From the NCBI RefSeq assembly GCF_026210795.1, contig NC_089432.1:2170001-2234000 (forward strand): DNA of 64,000 nt, written 5' to 3'. The notes under the pieces were generated by a model. That model had not been told where the DNA came from, did no database searches, and worked only from the letters and a program-made list of their open reading frames with translations. The first letter of the stretch is position 1; each line of letters opens with the position of its first letter. Below, piece after piece: positions 23,003 through 34,740 of the stretch. This DNA is from Rhizophagus irregularis (taxonomy: Eukaryota > Glomeromycota > Glomeromycetes > Glomerales > Glomeraceae). The position numbers and the translations under genes are program-made.

Positions 23003-23140
23003 GAAAAATCAAGTTGTTGTAAATATTCTTGTACCTTATTTGCTTCTGGTAAATTGTTAATAATATATTTCAATCCTTCAAAATTAGATTTTTCTATATC
23101 TTCTGTAGAATCCATATCATTTATATTATTCACATCCTCA
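22987..23140 (-). pseudogene. Short coding fragment, possibly the tail of the pogo-like transposase
   Basis: An open stretch reads NNINDMDSTEDIEKSNFEGL and on to EYLQQLDFSIG before a stop that lies inside the MITE end. Acidic helical tails like this occur at the C-terminus of pogo/Tigger transposases, and the strand matches the remnant upstream, but the intervening 300 bp is non-coding. Confidence 0.3.
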
Positions 23141-23451
23141 CTTGTAAAAAAATGTCAGTTTTAAACCAACAAATCCGAATATCATGATGTAGCAATATAA
23201 TTAACACTTTAATATTTTTAAAACTTATTCTTAAAAAAACATTACTTGGAAAATCTCATAAATTTTAGGCGTTAAATGTAAATTAAAAATCAAATTTAAC
23301 TTTTCACAATATATTCGCCTATCTTTAAATGTTATAATATCTTACCAAATATGTCATAGTGTATTTATTAAAACTTAATACTTGTAAAATAAAGTTTTGG
23401 AAATTTTGAACAATATTTTAAACGATTTTACAATTTTTTTGCGCTAATAAA

Positions 23452-23930
23452 TCACGTTATAAATGAAGTTAATTGCCAAATCAAATTCTCGCATATACTT
23501 GGACTTAAAGCTATGAATAATCCCTGCATCCATATGCTGAAGATGAGCCGTTGTATTAGGAGGAGAAGAAATAAGCTTAATATTAGTAAGTTTAATATCA
23601 GGCTTTTCTCTGTTAATTTTTTTTGTTTGTTCTCTACGTCTTTTTTTTGCTTTGAAGCTGAATGAGATGATTCAGGTACCACTTCTTCACTAATATTATC
23701 ATCATCTACCTCTTCTTCAGAATCATCAGCTTTCATCAAGTATTTTTGGATTAAAATGAGCGTTATCAATAATCGATCCATTGTGTGAAACCAGGTTGAA
23801 GCCACTCACGTTATCCAGTCGGTACAGTAAGTTGTAGGAAGTGCTGGTTTGTTTAACATTTTAAGACAACGTGGATTAGGTGATTTCCAATCACTAAAGG
23901 GGAACTTAACGAAATGTTTTAATGTTTTTA
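23452..23930 (-). pseudogene. Pogo/Tigger-type (DDE_1) transposase remnant
   Basis: Read on the minus strand in changing frames: NKPALPTTY with TDW (23860-23810), ASTWFHTMDR (23800), SIIDNAHFNPKILDE (23790-23740, the second catalytic Asp of DDE_1 enzymes) and IKLISSPPNTTAHLQHMDAG followed by IIHSFKSKY (23590-23500, the conserved C-terminal part of the fold). An acidic Lys/Glu-rich insert separates the last two. At least two frameshifts and several stops rule out function. The N-terminal CENP-B-like DNA-binding part is missing. Confidence 0.75.
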
Positions 23931-24245
23931 ATGTTTTTTTTAGAGGAGGTTATCAATTTTTTTTTTAAAAGAATTAATGAAACTTTTTAATATAAATAAA
24001 GTTTTTTTTTGGTTTTTTGACGAAAAAAAAATATTATTTTATTTTTATTTTTATTTTTTTTTTTAAAAAAAAAGATTGTCGATATTTTTTTTTAAAAAAA
24101 GGATGACGATATTTTTGTTTAAAAAAAAGTGACAAAATATTCTAAAAAAAAATAAAAAGTTGATGAAAATATTTTTAAGAAAAAAAACGATTTTTTATAA
24201 AAAAAAGGTGACGAAGCAAATTATTATTTTTTTTTAAAAAAATGG
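23931..24245. repeat. A/T-run repeats with GACGATATTTTT units
   Basis: Alternating T-runs and A-runs separated by GATGACGATA- or GTGACGAA-like spacers, spaced about 40 bp apart and strongly degenerate. No coding potential. Confidence 0.6.
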
Positions 24246-24334
24246 AAATAACTTAATTTTTCTCGTCCGGATATTCGGATACTTTACCCGTACTAAAAGT
24301 TTGATTTGGTACCATCAAGAAAAATAAGTCTGTT

Positions 24335-24532
24335 TCATCCGTTTATAAATATCTTCTCTATCAAAACTTGATAAAAGCCTCTACAATCACGAACATTCTC
24401 CAGGTAAAATGTACAGTAGCTAGCGGGCACTATTTTATATATACCCTCTTGCAACATTATATCACATAAAGGAATGTCAGCAGTTACAGCCTGTCTGAAA
24501 TGTTTGAGTATTGGTAAGGACTTGTAAGCCAT
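24335..24532 (-). CDS. Doubtful short reading frame (65 aa)
   Basis: Starts at ATG 24532 and has a balanced amino-acid mix with five Cys, better than the neighbouring frames. Nothing recognised. It may be an exon of a lost gene; I see no convincing splice partner. Confidence 0.25.
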   Translation of the reverse strand: MAYKSLPILKHFRQAVTADIPLCDIMLQEGIYKIVPASYCTFYLENVRDCRGFYQVLIEKIFING

Positions 24533-25177
24533 TTACTTCGGATTTATGATGCGAATAACCGATTAATATTGTAGACAGGGTATCAGCCTACTTTATATTT
24601 GGATTAGCTCGTATATATCCACATATTTCTTTTTTTTTGCACCAAAGCTAATTGACATTTAATAAAGAAATTGAAAAAAGATAGGTATCTTATAGGAAAC
24701 TCAAATACATTTATTTATTAACAGTTAAGTTACTACATGAATTTCGTTGTTTTAACTAACTTAGATGTAATTCGTGATTTTTACTATTCATATAAATTGA
24801 TATAGTTCAAACTTATCAAATCCAAAAATTTTTGATTATAATTTATCACGCATGATTTTACCGACTATCGTATCATCGTTCTTATTATTCAGAAAAAACC
24901 AGTTACATATTTTATTTCGAGTCCTGGTTAATTTAGTTTCGGACTCGAATTTAACTTGATCTCAGTAATATTTACTAATAAATAATATCGATATACGTGT
25001 ATGTTGAGAAAATATTCTACATTAAGAACCTTTTTTGTGATTATTATATATAATACTTTTTTTATTTTGAAAGTGATTTTGTTCTTAATAAAATTAGTTC
25101 TTTTAGGTTTATTATTCCAAACAAGCCAAAAAAAAAAAAAAACTGAACGAATTCAGTATAATTAGATCTGCGCTTGT
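24533..25177. other. Intergenic, no gene seen
   Basis: AT-rich, no supported feature. It ends at the target duplication of the first foldback element. Confidence 0.45.
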
Positions 25178-25183
25178 TTATAC

Positions 25184-27242
25184 TATGGCAAGCCGTACTA
25201 AGTCAAAAGGTTGATAACTTTTTATCATGTTTTATGATGATTTTTCATCATGTTTCATGATAACTTTTCATCATGTTTCATGATGACTTTTCATCATGTT
25301 TTATGATAACTTTTTATCATGTTGACATGATGACTTTTCATCATGTTGATCATATTTTTCATGATGTTTTTCACCATGTGACATGAAATTTTTTCATCAT
25401 GTGTTGAATAATCTTCATCATGTTTCCTAATATGAAATTTTAACTAACCAAAAATGTCTTGCCAAACTACTGGTTTTTTGATGTTCAGATTTAGAAAATA
25501 AGAATTTTTTTTTTACAAACTTAGAAATTTACCGATTTTCTGGTATTTTGCCATTACACAAATATATATCACATAAAAAATTTTATCACATCACATTAAC
25601 AGTATATGAACAAAAGAAAAATAATTCAATAAAAACAATACATATACATAAATGTAGGTTGTAAAATTTTTCGTATGGGAAGAGTTCGTATGGGATATCT
25701 TTGATAGAAAATATTTTTTTGAGATTTTTTGAGTTCGTATGGGAAGAGTTCGTATGGGACTTTTTAATAAAGATTTTCTTTATGTAGGGTTCGTATGGGA
25801 TATTTTTAATAAAAATTTTTTTTTTTGAGATTTTCTAAGATTCATATAGGATATTTTTAATAAATAAAGATTTTTTTTTTAAGAATTCTATGGGATGATA
25901 GATAAGTTTTTTTTGAAAGATTCTAGGATATTTCTAATAAAAAAATTTTTTTGAGATTTTCTAAGATTCACATAAAATATTTTTGATAATTTTTTTTTTT
26001 GAGAGTTTTTTTTGATAATTCATCAAATAACACCGTGAGAACGTTTTTAATGTATAATTCAATAAAAAAAATGTTGCGAACCAATTTTTTATTGAATTAT
26101 ATATTAAAAAACGTTTTTGCTATGCTTTAAATTAATTATTGAAAAAAACATTGCGAATCTTTTTTTTTATTGAATTAAAACATTATTACAATGCTTTTAA
26201 CAATTATTGAAAAAAACAGTGAACTTTTTTTTATTGAATTATATATTAAAAAACGTTCTCGCAACATTATTTGATGAATTATCAAATTAAAACAATTTCA
26301 AAAAAAAATCTTTATCAAAAATATCCTATATGAATCTTAGAAAATCTCAAAAAAAAAAATTTTTATTTAAAATATCCCATATGAACCCTAGAATCTCTCA
26401 AAAAAATGCTTTTCTATCAAAGACATCCTCCCATATGAACTCTAAGAAAATCTCAAAAAAAAAAATCTTTATCAAAAATATCCTATATGAATCTTAGAAA
26501 ATCTCAAAAAAAAAATTTTTTATTTAAAATATCCTATACGAACTCAAAAAAAAAACTCTTCTATCAAAGATATCCTCTCATATGAACTCTAAGAAAATCT
26601 CAAAAAAAAAAAAAAAAATTTTATTAAAAATATCCCATACGAACCTCACATAAAGAAAATCTTTATTAAAAAGTCCCATACGAATTCTTCCCATACGAAC
26701 TCAAAAAATCTCAAAAAAAATATTTTCTATCAAAGATATCCCATACGAACTCTTCCCATACGAAAAATTTTACAACCTATATTTATGTATATGTATTGTT
26801 TTTATTGAATTATTGTTAACGTGATGTGATAAAATTTTTTATGTGATATATATTTGTGTAATGGCAAAATACCAGAAAATCGGTAAATTTCTAAGTTTGT
26901 AAAAAAAAAATTTCTTATTTTCTAAATCTGAACATCAAAAAACCAGTAGTTTGGCAAGACATTTTTGGTTAGTTAAAATTTCATATTAGGAAACATGATG
27001 AAGATTATTCAACACATGATGAAAAAATTTCATGTCACATGGTGAAAAACATCATAAAATATGATGAAAAATATGATCAACATGATGAAAAGTCGTCATG
27101 TCAACATGATGAAAAGTTATCATAAAACATGATGAAAAGTCATCATGAAACATGATGAAAAGTTATCATGAAACATGATGAAAAATCATCATAAAAACAT
27201 GATGAAAAGTTATCAACCTTTTGACCAGTACGGCTTGCCATA
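25184..27242. mobile_element. Giant foldback element 1 (2059 bp), TATGGC termini, 6-bp target duplication
   Basis: The whole element is one long imperfect inverted repeat with arms near 1 kb and a short AT-rich centre near 26100-26250. It starts TATGGCAAGCCGTAC and ends with the inverted complement. TTATAC is duplicated at 25178-25183 and 27243-27248. The outer 250 bp of each arm are tandem CATGATGAAAAGT units; further in are repeats of GAGTTCGTATGGGA spaced by A/T runs. No transposase frame is present, so it is non-autonomous. Transcripts would fold into a kilobase hairpin. Confidence 0.9.
25198..25432. repeat. ATGATGAAAAGT subterminal satellite, left arm
   Basis: About ten degenerate units of TTTTCATCATGTTTCATGAT type. 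The inverted counterpart fills 26990-27226. Confidence 0.85.
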
Positions 27243-27313
27243 TTATACCCGCTCGCATGATCCAAAAAAGGAAGGACTAACTAATTTCTATGGCGTACCG
27301 TACAATTCAAAAG

Positions 27314-27480
27314 CATGTTGTAAAAACAACAAGTCACTTGTTGTAAAACAACATGCCACTTGTTATAAAACAACATGACACTTGTTATAAAACAACAAGT
27401 CACTTGTTGTTTTTCATGTCGATCAACACAACAAGTGACTTGTTATAAAACAAACATGTCTCTTGTTGTTTTTCATGTCG
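27314..27480. repeat. CAAGTCACTTG palindromic satellite, left arm
   Basis: Six or more copies of AACAAGTSACTTGTTGTT-type palindromes, with repeated TTTTCATGTCGATCA spacers. Mirrored at 30686-30890 in the other arm. Confidence 0.85.
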
Positions 27481-29485
27481 ATCATACAATGATTTCCATT
27501 TATAGAAATCAAATCCTTTTGGATTCCATTTATAGCGTCTAACAGATTATCTGGGGGTTAAAACATATCACGACTTTGATAATATCACCTTTTCAAACAC
27601 GAAAAAAAATAACAAAAAAATATTATATATTAAATTTAATAAAAAAAAATATTTAGTAATATGCAAAAAAATCATTGAGAATTTTTTCTTTATAGAAAAT
27701 TCATTAGAGAATTTTTTAATAGGGAAGGTTTTTTTGATAAATTTGGTATAAAATTTTTTAACGGGGAGATTTTTTTTTTTGATAAAGTATTTCATTAAAG
27801 AATTATTTTTTAATAGGAGGGAGCTTTTTTTTGATAAAGAATTTCTTTTGAGAATTTTTTTTAATACTAGGTGAAAATAATTTTTGGTGGAGAGAATAGG
27901 AAAGATTTTTTTTTGATAGATTATTTCGTTAGAAATTTTTTAACGGGTGAGATTTTTTTTTTGATATAAAATTTCGGTAAAGAATTTTTTTCATAAAGAA
28001 AATAATTATTGTTTATTATACTAATAGGAGGGAAGCTTTTTTTGATATGGTAATTCTTTTGAGAATTTTTTTAATAAGAATCTTTTTTAATAGGGAAAAT
28101 GTTTTTTGATGAAGGATTTCTATTAGAAATTTTTCTTTAATAGGGGATATTTTTTTTTTTTTTTTTTTTGATAAGAATTTCATTAGAAAATTTTTCTTTA
28201 ATAGAGGAGTTTCTTTTGGCAATTTTGTTGGTTGAAAGGTTTTTTTATAAGTGAGTCTTTTTTTGATGGAGAATTTCGTTTAAAAAGTCCTTTAATTCGT
28301 AATCCATGTACCAATCGGACCACCCCTTAAATCTGCATTTCCAATATAGGAATATCCACCAATTTTTAATCGAATAAATTGAAATTTTTAATGAAAAAAC
28401 TTTGACATTTGCTTTATTTTATTAAAGTATCAAAAATAACTCTTAAAAAAGTCAAACTTTCACCAATAAACTTTAAATTTCTTCAAATCGTAATTTGTGT
28501 AACCATCGACACAAAACCGAAAATTTTTTTCACTTAATAATTTGAAAATAAATGCTTTAAATATGTTTAGAACTAATATTTTAAGATAAAATTACCATTT
28601 TTAAATTCCTAAAGATTGATTTATAAAAGTTTCATATAGGCATTAAAAATGGGAAAATGGATTATTGTTAGTTAACCTTAAAATAGGAAATATTTTTACA
28701 TTTATTATATCATTTTTTTTTTAATATTCTATTAATATATGTCCAAAGTATATATGTGTGAATTTTGAGACTTCTTGCTAGTACTTTTATTAGAAAAAAA
28801 AATGATAAATAATTTTTACTAAAATTTCGCTAATTGATGATATTTAAAAGCAATTTGCAAAATTTTGAGTTTTGAAATACTTAAATTTATATTTTTACAA
28901 AATAGATTTAATCTCTAAGTTTTTTTTAAAAAAAAAATTTAATTGGTTTGGCTAAAAATTGACCGACTTTACTTTTTTTGGAAGTGGAGATTTGATTTTG
29001 CCGATCACTAGGTCCGATTCATTCGTGGATCGGCAATTAATAGAAAATTTTATTGAAAATAATTTTTTTAAATAAATGTATTGAGAATTTTGGTTTGAAA
29101 TTTTTTTTTAATAAAGAATTTCGCTAGAAATTTTTTTTTTATAAAATTTATTGGAAAATTTATTGGGAAATTTTTATTAATGTAATTGATTTAATTTTTT
29201 TTTAATTTTATTCTTAATATATAGTTACAGATTTTTTTTTAAATTTTTATTTTTATTTTTAATTAATATAATTAATAGTATTCTTTTTGATTTATATTAG
29301 CATTTATAAATTTTATCTCTAAACATCGCCTGGGTCTTCGGTCTTCGATCACGTGATAATTTAATATTTTTGATTGGCCAGATTGGCCACATGACGCGTC
29401 ATGTCTTGTTTTCAGTATAGGTTCTTCTTTCAGTCTTAAGGTATTTTTCTTTTCTTTTATTTTCATTTCTAACTTACATTTTTCT

Positions 29486-29773
29486 TAATATTATTTGTAT
29501 TTGTTTGTTTTTTTTTTATTTTTCATTTAATTTAATAAATAGGATTAAATTTATGTAAATACAACAGTAATAACGTAATATAAGTAACCAAATCATATAA
29601 ATTTCATGATAAACCAGTGATTAATAATTCTGTATCCAGATCATATTTTTAGTGATACAGAATGCATTTTCCGTATCCTTTCAACGGACTATCATTATAC
29701 GTTATTTCTAAGAAAAAAATCTTATAAAGGCTTTATAAAACAATGTAACGTATCCAATTTTTTATAGGGACAT
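29486..29773. repeat. Dispersed repeat, partial copy (right part of the 51.9-53.5 kb element)
   Basis: Aligns with 53147-53456 in the same orientation. Shared landmarks are TTTAATTTAATAAA, AAATTTATGTAAATA, TTTTAGTGATAC(A/G)GAAT, TTTCCGTATCC, ACGTTATTTCTAAG and TTTTTTATAGGGAC. It is nested inside foldback element 2. Confidence 0.75.
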
Positions 29774-30917
29774 ATTTTTTAAAGCTAACTTTATTTTAAA
29801 ATCTTTTTTAATTTATGTTATATCATTTATATGCTTAGAAATTTTTGAAAATATTAAAATAATAATCAAAAAAAAAATAATAATTTTATACATTTATTAA
29901 AATTGTAAAATTTTAAAGAATTTTCCAATAAATTTTATAAAAAAAAAAGATTTCTAACGAAATTCTTACCAAAAAAAAAAATTTCAAACCAAAATACTCA
30001 ATAATTCTCAATACTCTTATTCAAAAAATTATTTCCATAAAATTTTCTATTAAAAGACTTCTAAAAGAATTCTCTATCAAAAAAAGACTCACCTATAAAA
30101 AACTTTTCAACCAACAAAATTATCAAACAAAATTCCTTATTAAAGAAAATTCTCTAATGAAATTCTCTATTAAAGAAAATTTCTAACAAAAATCTTCCAT
30201 CAAAAAACTCATTTTTCCTATTAAAAAAAAACATTCAAAAGAATTTCTATACCAAAAAAAAAACTTCTCACCTATTAAAAAAAAAATATCCCCTGTTAAA
30301 AAATTTACTAATGAAATGGTCTATCAAAAAAATCTTTACTATTAAAAAGAAATTCTACAATGAAATTTCTATCAAAAAAAAAATTCTCAGCGAAATTATT
30401 TATCTCCCTATTAAAGGAATTCTTTAATCAAAAAAAAAATCTCTTCTTTTAAAAAAATTTTCTAACAAATTATCTATCATTCTCTATTAAAAATTCTCCA
30501 ATGAATTTTCTATAAAAAAAAAATTTCAAATACTTATTTATTAAATTTAAATATACAATACTTTTTTGTTATTTTTTCGTGCTTAAAAAGTGATATTATC
30601 AAATTGTGATATGTTTTAAACCCCCGATAATCGGTAAGACGCTATAAATGGAATCCAAAAGGACTTGCTTTCTATAAATGGAAATCATTGTATGATCGAC
30701 ATGAAAAACAACAAGAGACATGTTTGTTTTATAACAAGTCACTTGTTGTGTTGATCGACATGAAAAACAACAAGTGACTTGTTGTTTTATAACAAGTGAC
30801 TTGTTGTTTTATAACAAGTGTCATGTTGTTTTATAACAAGTGACTTGTTGTTTTTACAATAAGTGACTTGTTGTTTTTACAACATGCTTTTGAATTGTAC
30901 GGTACGCCATAAATTTC

Positions 30918-31256
30918 TGCATTAAATCGAGACAATAATAATACTTTGTAATGAGAAAAAACTATCTATAAATAGTTAATGTTAAGGGGTAATAGTTTGG
31001 ATACCTATTAAGGATCGTATAATAAGAAGCAAACGGATAAAAAATGCATTTCAAAGAACGAATTCATATGTATAAAACAAATTTTTTATGCACCAACAAA
31101 ACAAAAAAAAAATATTATTCATAAGAATCATAATTGGCAAATTTCAATCGAAATAAACGAACATGCATGCATTCTATTTTAGTATTATTGCATTATGGAA
31201 TGATTTTTTTCTTAATGATAATCTTTTAAGGCGGCAAATTAATGATCCTTGAAAAA
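30918..31256. other. Upstream region of the split secreted-protein gene
   Basis: AT-rich, no gene. Ends in a TATA box. Confidence 0.4.
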
Positions 31257-31264
31257 TATAAAAG
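31257..31264 (+). promoter_or_regulatory. TATA box of the secreted-protein gene
   Basis: TATAAAAG, 107 nt upstream of the ATG at 31371. It is followed by a pyrimidine-rich stretch suitable for transcription start. Confidence 0.5.
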
Positions 31265-31370
31265 AAGCGACAATTTTGCTTCACTTCTTTAACCGAGAAG
31301 AAAAAGATAATTTATAACGATAATTATTAATAACAAATTAATTTTTTCAACGAAATTTTTCAAAATCAAA

Positions 31371-32663
31371 ATGATTTCAAGAAAATTGCCCTTTTTGGTT
31401 ACGGTCGCCTTATTTTGTATGATCTTTATAGGATTAACTCAAACCGCCTCATTGAATAAACGTCAAGGCGATATCTGTTTCGCTGACTTTGCTGACGGGG
31501 TTGATGGTTTATATACATTTACTGATTTTGGAGGCCCATTCAAACTTAAGAAAAGATCAATTATGCATCGTGTTAATGGACAATTTACTAAAGGATTCGA
31601 AAAAGATACGGATATCAACAATTATGAATTTTTTATTATGACTAGTGTTCCGAAAGGGTCGAGTCGGGTCGGGTTTGAGGATGTATTCGAACTTGACCCG
31701 AGTATAAAAACCAACCCGTACAAATACCCGGGTTAATATTTACATGACCCGACCTCTGACCCGACCCGATATAGTTTAACCCCCGGATAACCCGGGTCCA
31801 AATAAAATTTTCAGATATTTTATAATTTTTTAAATCCTCCTTACGCCCAGCCTGATTTCAAACATATACACGCGTGATTTGTATTTGGTTTTAGATTGCA
31901 TCTTTTGGCCGGTTCCTCCAGAAAAAATCTTCAACTGTAACACTTTCAATTACAGGTAAAAAAAAATTTAACCAATTTTAATATTATTCAATGATTACAA
32001 TATAATCTCTTACCATTGCTGCTAGGTGTGAAACTGTGAATACTTTACTATATTTAACTAGTATATTTTCATAACAATTAATAAAATCTAATAAAATAGA
32101 CTAGTTATTATTAAACATATATCTTCCATCATAGTAGAACATCTTGATTTCGATCTGCTCAAGTGTTATAGACTTCTTAAATAAGTTCGCTTTCCAAGAG
32201 TTAATTTCTCAGCTTCACTCATTTTATACACAAACAAAGTTAGAAATTAAAAATCGTGTAATGTAAACGTTTATAAATATTTTAAATATAAATATTTGAT
32301 TAAACCCGGGTCAACCCAGGTCAACCCGGGTCAAGCAAAGGTGTGACCCTGACCCGACGAGTCGGGTTGAATATAAGACTCGTGTCAAATAATGATAAAC
32401 CCGATTCGGATTTTAAACACGGGTCGGGTCAAATGACCCGGGTTTGACCCGACCCTTTCGGAACACTAATTATGACAAAGGAAGGAAGGAAGGTTGATTT
32501 TACCGAAGACTTTAAAGAAAATGTCAAAATTTTCCCAGCTGGTGGTACTACACCTTTTCAAAAAGTTTATAAAGATGATCATTCTGTTAATAACCTCATT
32601 GGTGGTAAATTTGTTGTTAATCATAATGGAAAGAAACTTGCTAGTACTATAGTACACTTTTAA
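31371..32663 (+). pseudogene. Secreted-protein gene split by a transposon
   Basis: The N-terminal part (31371-31642) encodes a signal peptide (positive start, hydrophobic core FLVTVALFCMIFIGL, cleavage after about residue 25), a Lys-Arg pair just after it (possible Kex2 site) and a mature region rich in Asp, Phe and Gly. At 31643 an 826-bp element interrupts it. Directly after the second target copy, 32469-32663 carries on in the same frame (KEGRKVDFTEDFKENVKIFP to KKLASTIVHF, stop). Without the insert the gene would be one exon of about 150 codons. As it stands the frame runs into the element and stops at 31734-31736, giving a 121-aa chimeric product. No known domain. It may have been an apoplastic or symbiosis-related secreted protein (inference). 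Confidence 0.85.
31643..32468. mobile_element. Non-autonomous hAT-like element (826 bp), 8-bp target duplication
   Basis: Ends are TAGTGTTCCGAAAGGGTCG and its inverted complement, flanked by ATTATGAC at 31635-31642 and 32469-32476. Subterminal regions carry many GGGTC/GACCC motifs in both orientations, as hAT elements often do. An 8-bp duplication plus a TAG... terminus fits hAT. No transposase frame is present. Confidence 0.88.
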
Positions 32664-34488
32664 TTAATTAGGATTCGCAAATTATTTAAAAATATTATGT
32701 ATAATGCGCACTATATGTAGTTTCTTTTAATAAATGTCTAAATAAAACGTGATATCGTCATCATAAAACGTTCATTTTGTTGCTTTTTTATATTAAAAAT
32801 TTATATTATCATAATGCACATAATGCGAATAGTAAATAGTATAAATTATAAAAGTTATATAATTATTATAATAAAGTTTATATTTGAGAATTTTGTGAGT
32901 GATTACTGATTAATTATCAGAAAAAAAATTATCAAAGCTTAAATAATTCTTCGGAATTTCTTAATTTATTACAATATAATAATTTTTTTTGTGCGTGCAT
33001 GTGTGATGTATGACAATTTATTTGTTCTTCCGAATTTTATGCCCCAGTTTTTAAGTTTATTGTTTTGGATATTTAAATTATTCGTGAATAAAATTCCCCC
33101 TAATTTAATTTTCCATAATAATGTGTTGTAATAATCAAATTTATTTGAACTAAACGGCAGCGGCAAAATCCAAAAAAAAATACGGTTTTTTATATGTGTG
33201 TAACCAGTTTTTTACAAAAAATAGATTTGCTAAATTCGAATCGGCACAAAACACGTGATTATTCAGATTTCTACATGATCACATTCTTTTACATAAGTTG
33301 TATGCACATTTTCATTAAAAATACAATTTGTACATTATTTATATGATCGAATAAATTCAATAAGTCCCATAATATTATTATAATATAATTTTTATAAAAC
33401 TAAAACATAATAAAATCTTTTCTCGGTCTTTACAAAATGTTAAAAGAACGATCAAACGTTTTACTTATTACAGTTCCCTTATTACATGAACAGTTTATCG
33501 ATTTTTTTGATTTTGATTTCGTAAATTTTTTACGAATAATCAAAAAAATAGATTTAAAAAATGACAAAATATATAGTATTTAATTTATATTCGTAATTAA
33601 ATAATGATTAAATGATGAAATAATGATTAAAAAAAGAAGACCGGGATTGCAAGATCTACATGATTGTTTTGACCCATTCTCAGACCTTTTATGTATGTTT
33701 CGGGGTCTTGATATATAATAATTTTTCAGAATTCCGAATGTATCTGAAAATTTCATATATGCGAAAAAAAACTATCCTTTAATATTACTGCTTTAAATGC
33801 TTCGTAAATAGCGAAAAAAATTGTCTTTTTTATACATATAACAATAATGATTTAACATCTGTATTTTTGCTAAGCGAATAATATAATAAATTTAGTTTTC
33901 ATTTTAAAAAGTTTAATACTGATATGCCAATAGAATAAATTATCGTTAAATTACTTAATATATTGAAACTTATTATAAAAAAGTTTATTAAAAAAGATGT
34001 TAATTTAAAAATTTTAAAATAATTTGATATAAATTTTATATAAGAGAAACATTACTATGCCACGTACAGTATATAAATAATGTAAGCTTATACTTTTTGT
34101 CTAAGTTGTTTCTTAACCTTTCAAGAAGGCTGATTAATCTGATTGATTAAGTTATAGAATCATAATAAATTGCGAGTGGCTTAGTTTTATACAACTTGCA
34201 GTAGCTAACGTGGCAATCTTCAAAAGAATTTGGCTTAGTAAAGAAATTATGCCACGTGTATAGTGGCTTATTCACGGGTTTTTAAGTTTATTTGATTATG
34301 ATCTAATTATTAAATTATGTAAACCACAATATTCGTTGAATAATAAAAAGCGTTATAATCACTTGGTGTTAGGACGTAGTAAAATATTCTAAATCTTTCA
34401 TATTTCAATAAAAACAAATTGAATAAATCGAAATATAGTAATCCTTTACAATATCCCAGACTTTTTAAAAAAAAGTAATTGAAAAAAA
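32664..34488. other. Long intergenic region, no gene seen
   Basis: AT-rich throughout; frames are short and compositionally poor. No repeat with target duplication was found by eye. Confidence 0.5.
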
Positions 34489-34740
34489 ATGAATATCAAA
34501 GCTCTTTTTACTAGTATTTTCGTGATCGCAATCATTTCAGCCCTAGCGTCGGTTCCTAAAGGTAAATAATTAAATAAAGCTTATTATTTTATCACTGTTT
34601 AATTTTTTTTTTTAAAAAATAAATTTATTTTTCAAGCTGAATAAGCTGAATATTATTATTGTCTTCCTGAATGTTTTCACACCGTTTCCAAAGGTGCATT
34701 TGTTAATGAATTAGATTATCACAAAATTTTTGGTAATTAA
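34489..34740 (+). CDS. Candidate small secreted protein (55 aa, two exons)
   Basis: Exon 1 (34489-34561) encodes a typical signal peptide, MNIKALFTSIFVIAIISALA, with cleavage expected just after. Donor is GTAAAT. Exon 2 (34646-34740) gives a mature peptide of about 33 residues (AEYYYCLPECFHTVSKGAFV...) with two Cys that could pair, ending in TAA. The acceptor region holds a tandem duplication (GCTGAATAAGCTGAATA): using the first AG brings in a stop at once, using the second keeps the frame open, so the second was chosen. An alternative is a further exon after the GTAATT at 34733. Function unknown; size and secretion suggest an effector-like or signalling peptide, unproven. Confidence 0.5.

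Larger units (their letters stand above)
27289..30911. mobile_element. Giant foldback element 2 (3623 bp), same family
   Basis: Starts TATGGCGTACCGTACAATTC and ends with the inverted complement. AATTTC is duplicated at 27283-27288 and 30912-30917. It has outer arms of palindromic ACAACAAGTCACTTGTTGT units (about 27314-27480, 30686-30890), then matching unique stretches around TATAGAAATCAAATCC, then about 700 bp per arm of degenerate GATAAAGAATTTCATTAGAGAA-like units. The central 1.6 kb is not symmetric and carries a nested repeat copy (29486-29773). No transposase frame was found. Confidence 0.88.

Noticed and set aside
27175-27378. Plus-strand 67-codon frame across the end of foldback element 1
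   Set aside because: Made of the ATGATGAAAA satellite and the start of element 2; not a gene.
25198-30890. CRISPR-like appearance of regularly spaced short repeats
   Set aside because: Units vary, spacers are themselves repetitive, both arms are mirror images and the DNA is eukaryotic; these are foldback satellites.
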